NCBI GenBank assembly: GCA_903826185.1
Contig: CAIKDL010000081.1
Span: forward strand, 1-18,878
DNA: 18,878 nucleotides
DNA from: an uncultured bacterium
GTDB lineage: Bacteria; Patescibacteriota; Minisyncoccia; Phycocordibacterales; PALSA-1337
Reading direction: 5' to 3'
A program made the translations under genes and the position numbers. Below are positions 12,840 through 18,878 of the stretch, one piece after another; position 1 is the first letter of the stretch, and each line of letters begins with the position of its first letter. The notes under the pieces are model-generated. The model worked only from the letters and a program-made list of their open reading frames with translations. It was not told the origin of the DNA and did not search any database.

Positions 12840-12848
12840 TGTTACAAT
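12840..12848 (+). promoter_or_regulatory. Extended -10 of argS
   Basis: TGT then TACAAT (12843-12848), 6 nt before the argS ATG at 12855. It predicts a leaderless mRNA. Confidence 0.6.
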
Positions 12849-12854
12849 TACTCC

Positions 12855-14648
12855 ATGAAAAATGAACTATCGGCTGCCCTTATAAGGGCTGTTTCAGAGC
12901 TTGGTATTGATGCCAGTTCGGTCGCTTTGGATTTTCCGGAAAACGCTGAACACGGCGACTTCACCACCAACGTGGCCATGGTCAATGCCAAAAAACTGGA
13001 CATGAATCCGCGCGTTTTGGCGGAGAAGATCGTCGCAGAATTCGACAAAAATAAGCCATCATCGATAAAATCCGTAAGCATCGCTGGGCCAGGATTTATA
13101 AACTTTGTTTTGGATGTCGAAGCTGTTTCTAAAAATACCCAAGAGATCCTGGCTGGCGCGCCAACGAAGATATCCGATATTGGTCAAGGTAAAAAAGTCT
13201 TAGTCGAGTATTCTTCTCCAAATATCGCTAAACCGTTCACTGTTGGACATTTGCGTTCGACTATTATTGGCGACTCGATAGCGCGCATACTAAGCACGCT
13301 CGGCTATTCGGTCATCAGAGATAACCACCTTGGTGATTGGGGCACGCAATTCGGCAAGCTTTTGGTGGCTATAGAAAAATGGGGGAATCTGGGTCTCATT
13401 GAAAAAGGCGAAGATCCTATAAAAAAGCTCGTCGATCTTTATGTGAAATTCCATGATGAAGTCGATAGATTGGAAAATTCTAACGATGATAAGCTCAAGT
13501 CAGAAGCCGCCGAGCTGGAGAAATTGGCCCGCGCAAAATTCCAGATACTTGAGGCCGGTTCTGATCAGAAGATCGTTGATGCTTGGAAGATCTGCGTGGA
13601 CATTTCCATGAAGGAATTTGCCAAGATCTACCAGAGGCTTGGTGTTGCTTTTGATCCGAAGAGGGGAGATACGCAGATAGGAGAGAGCTTCTTTGTGACT
13701 CCAGATAAGATCGAACCTGTTATAGAAGCGCTCGATTCCAAAAAGCTTTTGAAGAAGAGCGAGGGTGCCAAAGTAGTCTTTTTTGGTGGCGACGATCCCA
13801 AGAAATGGAAATACCCGCCGCTCATCATCGAAAAGAGCGATGGCGCTTCCATATACGCTACTCGCGATCTGGCCGCAGATCTCTATCGTTTGAATACATA
13901 TGGCTCGGTCGGCCAAAATGGCGGCCAAAACCTGACCATCATAAATGAAGTCGGCGCCGAACAATCTCTTTACTTCAGACAACTTTTCGAAACAGAAAAG
14001 ATGCTTGGTTGGTTCACCGATAGCGGGCGCGTGCACGTGTCTCACGGTCTGTACAGGTTCAAAGAAGGCAGGATGTCTACCAGAAAAGGCAAGATCATCT
14101 GGTTAGATGATATCCTCGATGAAGCTGTGGCTCGTGCTTCGAAAATAAATGCCGAAAGTGCCGAAGACGTAGCTGTGGCTGCTATTAAATTTAATGATCT
14201 CAAACGCGATAGCCTGCAGGACATTGTTTTCGATTGGGACGAGATGATGAACATGGCCGGAGATTCCGGGCCCTATCTGCAATATTCGTGTGTGCGTGCC
14301 AAAGCAGTCATGGAGAAAGCGAAAGGACTCGGTATCGTGGCGCGTATTGGCTCTGGACCCGGCGAAGGCAGTACACGCCCAAAGATTGCTCAACTTGATC
14401 TTCTTGAGAGATATCTGCTCCGTTTTCAGTCGATCATTGAATTCGCTGGCGCTTCATACAAGCCGAACATCATAGCTAACTATCTTATAAACCTAGCCGC
14501 ACTCTTCAATAGCTTCTATTCTCAAGTGATAATTGCCGATGTAAAAGATCCAGAGGCGGCCTACAAAGTCGCGGTCACGCAGGCTTTTGCCAAGACCATG
14601 GAAAGGGGATTGGATTTGCTCGGGATTAAGGTGCCAAAGAAGATGTAA
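12855..14648 (+). CDS. argS: Arginyl-tRNA synthetase ArgRS
   Basis: 597 residues from the ATG at 12855. Order: N-terminal Add-1 domain (about 1-90; Glu-His-Gly-Asp-Phe-Thr-Thr-Asn-Val-Ala near 35-45), class I catalytic core with Ser-Ser-Pro-Asn-Ile-Ala-Lys-Pro-Phe-Thr-Val-Gly-His-Leu-Arg-Ser-Thr (HxGH-type signature Val-Gly-His), and the C-terminal anticodon-binding DALR domain. The usual KMSKS is Arg-Met-Ser-Thr-Arg-Lys-Gly-Lys, normal for many ArgRS. The open frame extends 19 codons upstream to 12798, but those codons include the promoter and fit no family, so the ATG 6 nt after the -10 box is chosen. ileS follows 21 nt after the stop with its own -10. Confidence 0.97.
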   Translation: MKNELSAALIRAVSELGIDASSVALDFPENAEHGDFTTNVAMVNAKKLDMNPRVLAEKIVAEFDKNKPSSIKSVSIAGPGFINFVLDVEAVSKNTQEILAGAPTKISDIGQGKKVLVEYSSPNIAKPFTVGHLRSTIIGDSIARILSTLGYSVIRDNHLGDWGTQFGKLLVAIEKWGNLGLIEKGEDPIKKLVDLYVKFHDEVDRLENSNDDKLKSEAAELEKLARAKFQILEAGSDQKIVDAWKICVDISMKEFAKIYQRLGVAFDPKRGDTQIGESFFVTPDKIEPVIEALDSKKLLKKSEGAKVVFFGGDDPKKWKYPPLIIEKSDGASIYATRDLAADLYRLNTYGSVGQNGGQNLTIINEVGAEQSLYFRQLFETEKMLGWFTDSGRVHVSHGLYRFKEGRMSTRKGKIIWLDDILDEAVARASKINAESAEDVAVAAIKFNDLKRDSLQDIVFDWDEMMNMAGDSGPYLQYSCVRAKAVMEKAKGLGIVARIGSGPGEGSTRPKIAQLDLLERYLLRFQSIIEFAGASYKPNIIANYLINLAALFNSFYSQVIIADVKDPEAAYKVAVTQAFAKTMERGLDLLGIKVPKKM

Positions 14649-14652
14649 AAAA

Positions 14653-14661
14653 TGCTAGAAT
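14653..14661 (+). promoter_or_regulatory. Extended -10 of ileS
   Basis: TGC then TAGAAT (14656-14661), 8 nt before the ATG at 14670, in the 21-nt gap after argS. Confidence 0.6.
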
Positions 14662-14669
14662 AAGCCATT

Positions 14670-17600
14670 ATGAGTTCACATAGTGAGCGCGAAGAAAAGA
14701 TACTGGCCTTCTGGAAAGAGAAGGGCATTTTTGAGAAAACACTGGAGAAACCTTCCCCTAAAGGCGAATTTACTTTCTATGATGGCCCGCCATTTGCTAC
14801 AGGCACGCCTCATTATGGGCACTTGCTGGCTGGTACCATGAAGGACGTTATTCCGCGCTGGAAAACTATGCAAGGCTATCACGTAGCTCGTCGCTGGGGT
14901 TGGGATTGTCACGGCTTACCAGTGGAGAATCTCATAGAAAAAGAACTCGGTTTGAAGACAAAAAAAGAGATCTTAGAATATGGCATGAGCAGGTTCAATG
15001 ACGCCGCGCGCGCCAGCGTCATGCGTTATGCCGATGAATGGCGCAAGATTGTGCCACGCCTTGGCCGCTTCGTGGATATGAATGACGACTATCGCACCAT
15101 GGATGCGACTTACACTGAGAGTGTTTGGTGGATATTCAAAAATCTATATGACAAAGGCTTGATCTACGAAGGTTTCAAGTCGATGAATCTTTGTCCGCGT
15201 TGCGAGACGACCTTGTCGAATTTCGAAGTGGCCCAAGGGTATAAAGACATTACCGATATTTCCGTTTATGTGAAGTTTAAGATTCAAGACCAGAAATTTG
15301 GTGCCAATAGTTATCTCATAGCTTGGACGACGACTCCTTGGACACTGCCTGGTAATGTGGCTTTGGCGGTCAATCCGAACATAGACTATGTGAAAGCTCG
15401 AGTCACTTATTCTAGCGATATAAATTCAACAGCTGGAGACGCTTTCATCATTGCGGAGTCGCGAATTGCCGCCACATTCAAAGATAAGCCGCACGAGATC
15501 ATTGAGAAGATTCACGGCTCCGATCTGGTTGGACTTTCTTATGAACCGCTGTTTGATTATTATTCAAATGACGCCAGCCTCAAGAATCGTGAAAATGGTT
15601 GGAAAATCTATGATGCGGATTTTGTTACGACTGAAGATGGAACGGGTATCGTACATATAGCACCAGCATTTGGCTCTGACGATTACGACATGCTCGTCAA
15701 GCATGATTTGCCGTTCGTCCAACATGTCGCCGTTGATGGAACTTTCAAGAAAGAAGTTATAGATTTTGCCGGTAAACATGTGAAGCCAAAGGATACTGAT
15801 ACAGACAAAAATGCCCACCAAAATACCGATATCGAAGTCATAAAATGGCTAGCCCACAACGGCAAGCTCTTCGAAAAAGAGAAGCTTGTACACTCATATC
15901 CGCATTGTTGGCGCTGTGAGACTCCGCTTATCAACTACGCCTCTTCTTCTTGGTTCGTTAAGGTTACGGATATAAAAGACAAGCTTGTAAAAGCTAACAA
16001 AAAGATTGTCTGGGTTCCAGAAGAGGTTGGTGTTGGCCGGTTTGGCAATTGGTTGGAGGGTGCGCGCGACTGGGCCGTATCCCGTTCGCGTTTTTGGGGT
16101 GCTCCGATACCGGTTTGGAGGGAAGTTGAGAGCGACAAGGCGCAGGATGCCGCGAAAGGCGAGGCACAGAGTCTTAATAGGCTTCACGTTATCGGCTCGA
16201 TCGCTGATATCAAAAAACACAGTAAAGCCTCGAACACCTACTATGTCATGAGACATGGTCAGTCCGAGGGCAATGTCAAAGGCGCGTTGAATGGAGACAA
16301 AAATGTCGCCAACCATCTATCAGAAGAGGGAAGGGCTCAAGCCAAGAAGTCGGCTGTGTCGCTTAAGGATTTTGGTATCGACATGGTGGTTGCCTCACCA
16401 TTCATGAGGACGCAAGAGACGGCGGACATCGTCATGAACGAACTGGGTTTAACCAAAGATGGACCACAAAAAACCACGCTTATCACCGATGATAGATTGC
16501 ATGAGCGTGTTATGGGTGAATGGGAAGGCGGCAAAGTCGATGACTTCATCAAAGAATTCCATACCAAAGATTCTTTCATAAAAGGACCCAAAGGCGGAGA
16601 AAATTATTTCGATATCAGAAAGCGTGTCGGTGAATTTATATATGACATGGAAAGCAAATATTCAGGTAAGACCGTGCTCATAGTCACACACGGTGCGCCA
16701 GCTACTATACTAGTGGCTTTGTCTAGCGGCTTCGATGACAAACAAACCGTCAAATATGAGAAAGAAAATTACTTTGGTAATGCCGACGTCCGTCCGCTCA
16801 ACTTTGCGCCACTTCCTCACGATCCTGATTTCAGCATCAACCTGCACAGACCATTTATAGACGACATCATTCTTCGTGCTGAGAATGGCAATAAGCTCGT
16901 TCGTGTGCCTGATGTTTTCGATTGTTGGTTCGAGTCCGGCGCCATGCCTTGGTGTTCGAATCACTATCCCTTTGAGAATCTCAACAAGTTCAATCCGCGC
17001 CACGGCTTATTCTCCAAACCGAAAGCTTATCCAGCCGACTTTATTGCTGAAGGCCAGGACCAGACTCGTGGTTGGTTCTACAGCATGCTTGTCCTCGGCG
17101 TGGCTTTGTTCGGAACTTCTCCTTATAAAAAAGTTTTGGTCAACGGTCTAGTTTTGGCCGAAGATGGCGAGAAGATGTCTAAGTCCAAGAAAAATTATCC
17201 GGATCCGATGCTCATTGTAGACAAATACGGTGCCGATGCTCTGCGTTATTACTTGATGTCTTCTCCAGTTGTTCGCGCTCAAGATATATGTTTCAGTGAG
17301 AAAGGAGTCGATGAAGTCACAAAGAAGATTGTTAACCGCCTCTTGAATGTCGTCTCATTCTATGAGATGTATGCGGATAAGGACGTCAATGGCAATGTCA
17401 GCAAAAATGTTCTCGATCTTTGGGTCCTGGCGCGTTTGAATGAGACGATCGCACAAGTCTCTGCCGGCCTTGAATCGGGTGAACTCGATCGTGCGGCGCG
17501 TCCATTCCTCGATCTTGTAGACGATCTTTCCACATGGTACTTGCGTCGCTCACGAGATCGTTTCAAAGGCGAGGATGTGGCTGACAAAAATGCCGCGCTT

Positions 17601-18320
17601 GCTACCACTAAGTTTGTTTTATTGGAGATGTCCAAGCTCGTGGCACCATTCATGCCATTTGTTGCCGAGGATATATATGGACGCGTAGGCAGCGCCGACC
17701 TCGAGGGTGGCAACACTCTTGAAAGCGTTCACCTTGAATCATGGCCAATAGCGACAAAGGTCAATGAAAATCTGCTTGATGACATGAGACTTGTTCGTAC
17801 AATCGCGTCTCAGGGTCTGGAAGCCCGCATGGCTGCCAAGATAAATGTCCGTCAACCACTAAGATCTCTAAAAGTTAGTCTGTCGAAAAATGAGAAACAC
17901 GGACAATTGAGTCAAGAACTTATTTCCATAATCGCTGATGAGGTTAATGTAAAGGAAGTTGTCTTAGGGGCACGACCCGCAGAAAAAACCGTCGCTTCAG
18001 ACAAGGTTGCCGGAGTGGAGGCCAAGCTGACGATCGGTGTTGAGCTCGACCGAATCATAACTCCGGACCTGAAAGAAGAGGGGATGGTTCGTGAGCTCAC
18101 GCGAACAATACAAGACTTACGCAAAGAAAAAGGCCTTACCATAAATGATAAAGCGACCATAATGATCCAAACCGACGAAGCTGGTCGAAAATTTATTGAA
18201 AAGAATAAAGAAACTATATCCCGCATGACTTTATTGAAAGATATTGAATGGGGAAGCGTAAGTGGTGAAGTTGAACCTGTGAAGATAGGGGAGCTATCGG
18301 TGAAAGTGATTGTTAAATAA
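14670..18320 (+). CDS. ileS: Isoleucyl-tRNA synthetase (type 2) with an inserted histidine-phosphatase domain
   Basis: 1216 residues, roughly 150-200 more than usual type 2 IleRS. Visible landmarks: HIGH motif as His48-Tyr-Gly-His51; Trp-Asp-Cys-His-Gly-Leu-Pro-Val-Glu; zinc-type Cys-Pro-Arg-Cys (175-178); editing-domain Thr-Thr-Pro-Trp-Thr-Leu-Pro-Gly-Asn (221-229) and Asp-Gly-Thr-Gly-Ile-Val-His-Ile-Ala-Pro (323-332); Cys-Trp-Arg-Cys (413-416); Trp-Ala-Val-Ser-Arg-Ser-Arg-Phe-Trp-Gly-Ala-Pro-Ile-Pro (468-481); Asp-Cys-Trp-Phe-Glu-Ser-Gly (751-757); KMSKS at 835-839; then the anticodon-binding region and C-terminal tail. Between 520 and about 718 sits a complete histidine-phosphatase domain, listed separately. 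The frame is uninterrupted, so it is one polypeptide. The enzyme charges tRNA-Ile; no second ileS is visible in the window. Confidence 0.96.
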   Translation: MSSHSEREEKILAFWKEKGIFEKTLEKPSPKGEFTFYDGPPFATGTPHYGHLLAGTMKDVIPRWKTMQGYHVARRWGWDCHGLPVENLIEKELGLKTKKEILEYGMSRFNDAARASVMRYADEWRKIVPRLGRFVDMNDDYRTMDATYTESVWWIFKNLYDKGLIYEGFKSMNLCPRCETTLSNFEVAQGYKDITDISVYVKFKIQDQKFGANSYLIAWTTTPWTLPGNVALAVNPNIDYVKARVTYSSDINSTAGDAFIIAESRIAATFKDKPHEIIEKIHGSDLVGLSYEPLFDYYSNDASLKNRENGWKIYDADFVTTEDGTGIVHIAPAFGSDDYDMLVKHDLPFVQHVAVDGTFKKEVIDFAGKHVKPKDTDTDKNAHQNTDIEVIKWLAHNGKLFEKEKLVHSYPHCWRCETPLINYASSSWFVKVTDIKDKLVKANKKIVWVPEEVGVGRFGNWLEGARDWAVSRSRFWGAPIPVWREVESDKAQDAAKGEAQSLNRLHVIGSIADIKKHSKASNTYYVMRHGQSEGNVKGALNGDKNVANHLSEEGRAQAKKSAVSLKDFGIDMVVASPFMRTQETADIVMNELGLTKDGPQKTTLITDDRLHERVMGEWEGGKVDDFIKEFHTKDSFIKGPKGGENYFDIRKRVGEFIYDMESKYSGKTVLIVTHGAPATILVALSSGFDDKQTVKYEKENYFGNADVRPLNFAPLPHDPDFSINLHRPFIDDIILRAENGNKLVRVPDVFDCWFESGAMPWCSNHYPFENLNKFNPRHGLFSKPKAYPADFIAEGQDQTRGWFYSMLVLGVALFGTSPYKKVLVNGLVLAEDGEKMSKSKKNYPDPMLIVDKYGADALRYYLMSSPVVRAQDICFSEKGVDEVTKKIVNRLLNVVSFYEMYADKDVNGNVSKNVLDLWVLARLNETIAQVSAGLESGELDRAARPFLDLVDDLSTWYLRRSRDRFKGEDVADKNAALATTKFVLLEMSKLVAPFMPFVAEDIYGRVGSADLEGGNTLESVHLESWPIATKVNENLLDDMRLVRTIASQGLEARMAAKINVRQPLRSLKVSLSKNEKHGQLSQELISIIADEVNVKEVVLGARPAEKTVASDKVAGVEAKLTIGVELDRIITPDLKEEGMVRELTRTIQDLRKEKGLTINDKATIMIQTDEAGRKFIEKNKETISRMTLLKDIEWGSVSGEVEPVKIGELSVKVIVK
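16227..16823 (+). other. Histidine phosphatase (phosphoglycerate mutase-like) domain inserted in IleRS
   Basis: Residues about 520-718 of IleRS. The catalytic set is complete: Val-Met-Arg528-His529-Gly-Gln-Ser-Glu-Gly-Asn, Ala-Ser-Pro-Phe-Met-Arg580-Thr-Gln-Glu-Thr-Ala, Leu-His-Glu612-Arg-x-x-Gly-Glu-Trp-Glu-Gly, and Val-Thr-His674-Gly-Ala-Pro. It is inserted in the loop between Val-Ile-Gly-Ser-Ile-Ala-Asp-Ile (507-514) and Asn-Leu-His-Arg-Pro-Phe-Ile-Asp (724-731), two blocks that nearly touch in ordinary type 2 IleRS. Retained Arg-His-Gly, Arg, Glu and His argue for an active phosphatase or phosphotransferase. The substrate is unknown. Confidence 0.92.
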
Positions 18321-18340
18321 ACACCAAGGACCATTTTATA

Positions 18341-18376
18341 TAAAAAACGAGACCGCAGGAAACCCCTCCTGCGGTC
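18341..18376 (-). terminator. Terminator of the minus-strand RNA
   Basis: An 11-bp perfect stem (18350-18360 with 18367-18377) with a 6-nt loop. Read on the minus strand it is followed by CG and six T (18347-18342). On the plus strand there is no T-run, so it is not a classic ileS terminator. Confidence 0.85.
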
Positions 18377-18704
18377 TGTGTCGATTGGCTCGCGGGCGTT
18401 TCCGCATAACCATCAACTATTTTTTGTGTTACCCGCCGGCCAAGGCAGATAACTTTTGACTTCTGATACCACCATGCTTCCGAACTGATGCTCTGGTCCG
18501 AGGCCGCAGGACTTTCCGTGATATTGTATCCCGGGAAGAACCGCGCCCAAGGCATTCACATCAGGCATGCTCGAGTGTGTGTATCAGCTCTGGGGTTTTG
18601 TAAGAGCTAAGTCGCTACCGATTGGTAGCCCGATCGCTTGCGAACCACTTTGGTGGCATCACGCGCTTCGGCTGTTTTGGGGTGTTTGCAGCACCCTCGT
18701 TTCT
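18341..18704 (-). ncRNA. Candidate structured non-coding RNA (~364 nt), family not identified
   Basis: A consensus promoter and a strong terminator on the minus strand bracket about 364 nt with no credible gene. Stems include GGGTG/CACCC at the 5' end (18696-18680), CCAC/GTGG, TCGC/GCGA, GCTACC/GGTAGC (18614-18629), AGCTCT/AGAGCT (18586-18608), and a long bulged arm closing with GCGG/CCGC just before the terminator. The first hairpin loop (CTG) can pair with CAG after the stem, compatible with a small pseudoknot. Length would suit tmRNA or RNase P RNA, but I do not see a tRNA-like end, a tag frame, or the ordered RNase P conserved blocks; a GGAAAGTCC near 18516 is in the wrong place for P4. 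It is convergent with ileS. Confidence 0.65.
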
Positions 18705-18710
18705 GACACA

Positions 18711-18738
18711 ATGATAGCATATATAAGCAGTTTGTCAA
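18711..18738 (-). promoter_or_regulatory. Strong promoter of the minus-strand RNA
   Basis: Read on the minus strand: perfect TTGACA (18738-18733), 16-nt spacer ending in TGC, then TATCAT (18716-18711), an extended -10. Predicted start near 18704. It is the best promoter in the window. Confidence 0.82.
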
Positions 18739-18804
18739 GTCTAGTCATTATATCCATGGCATCTAATTTTATGAGGTCAATAAATCTGGCTCAATGAAGC
18801 CGTC

Positions 18805-18834
18805 TTACAGATCGGCTTACAAATATTGTATACT
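18805..18834 (+). promoter_or_regulatory. Candidate promoter of the partial recO-like gene
   Basis: TTACAG (18805-18810), 18-nt spacer, TATACT (18829-18834). The predicted start coincides with the ATG at 18841, again a leaderless arrangement. Confidence 0.5.
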
Positions 18835-18840
18835 TAACAA

Positions 18841-18878
18841 ATGCATGCCATCCACACTACGCCAGGTTTTATCGTCGG
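18841..18878 (+). CDS. N-terminal fragment of a probable DNA repair protein RecO (3' end outside window)
   Basis: Only 12 codons are visible: Met-His-Ala-Ile-His-Thr-Thr-Pro-Gly-Phe-Ile-Val, then Gly begins. An His-x-x-Pro-Gly-Phe-Ile-Val start is reminiscent of RecO N-terminal OB-fold domains, where a strand of this kind is followed by a Glu-x-x-Lys segment. This is recognition from a very short stretch. The start is supported by a -10 box 6 nt upstream; there is no Shine-Dalgarno site. Confidence 0.45.
   Translation, partial: MHAIHTTPGFIV

Noticed and set aside
12798..12854. Upstream extension of the argS frame (19 codons)
   Set aside because: It contains the -10 box; the ArgRS N-terminus begins at Met-Lys-Asn-Glu-Leu (12855).
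18505..18530. GGAAAGTCC on the minus strand, resembling the P4 block of RNase P RNA
   Set aside because: It lies about 185 nt from the predicted 5' end instead of about 60, and the other conserved RNase P blocks are not found.
18313..18555. Minus-strand 80-codon ORF after ileS
   Set aside because: It spans the stems and terminator of the candidate RNA and overlaps the ileS stop; composition is not protein-like.
18672..18696. preQ1-riboswitch-like pseudoknot at the 5' end of the minus-strand RNA
   Set aside because: The second stem has only 3 bp, consensus loop bases are missing, and no queuosine gene follows on that strand.
1..18878. CRISPR arrays, insertion sequences, phage genes, long direct repeats
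   Set aside because: None seen by reading; no transposase, integrase, capsid or Cas-like protein among the plausible genes.

Overview
The window looks like a stretch of chromosome from an ultra-small, host-dependent bacterium of the Candidate Phyla Radiation, most likely Parcubacteria. This rests on gene content and protein style, not on a database search. The signs are compact gene packing, a secE-nusG-rplK cluster that stops without rplA, eukaryote-like (type 2) IleRS, frequent absence of Shine-Dalgarno sites, and many start codons 6-9 nt behind a -10 box. No insertion sequence, phage gene, CRISPR array or tRNA gene was seen.

Layout, left to right. Positions 1-239 hold the end of a probably extracytoplasmic beta-rich protein, followed by queA (tRNA queuosine), an envelope disulfide pair (DsbA-like thioredoxin plus VKOR, overlapping genes) and an RlmI-like SAM methyltransferase. 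A lone minus-strand hypothetical gene (3365-3895) is divergent from a SIMPL-domain envelope protein. Next come secE, nusG and rplK, closed by a bidirectional terminator. A minus-strand DHFR-family gene is divergent from a cytidylyltransferase-like gene, which is followed by a deaminase with a degenerate nucleotidyltransferase N-terminus and an atypical HIT protein. A minus-strand thyA-HIT pair follows, then an apparently structured RNA region, then glyA, dut, argS and ileS on the plus strand. After ileS lies a second, convergent RNA gene with an excellent promoter and terminator, and the window ends in the first codons of a probable recO.

Functional theme. About 6.5 kb (6290-12767) gathers enzymes that together could complete the dTMP cycle: a dCMP-deaminase-like protein and dUTPase to make dUMP, ThyA to methylate it, a DHFR-family protein to regenerate tetrahydrofolate, and GlyA to reload it with a one-carbon unit. 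The remaining genes serve translation (rplK, argS, ileS, queA, methyltransferase), transcription and secretion (nusG, secE), and envelope oxidative folding (DsbA/VKOR, with the SIMPL protein as a possible client).

Most unusual items: (1) a complete histidine-phosphatase domain inserted inside IleRS; (2) the deaminase fused to a pseudo-nucleotidyltransferase, directly behind an intact nucleotidyltransferase gene; (3) two candidate structured RNAs of about 365 nt (10635-11005 plus, 18341-18704 minus) that I could not assign to a family; (4) a repeated extended -10/start-codon arrangement that predicts leaderless mRNAs.
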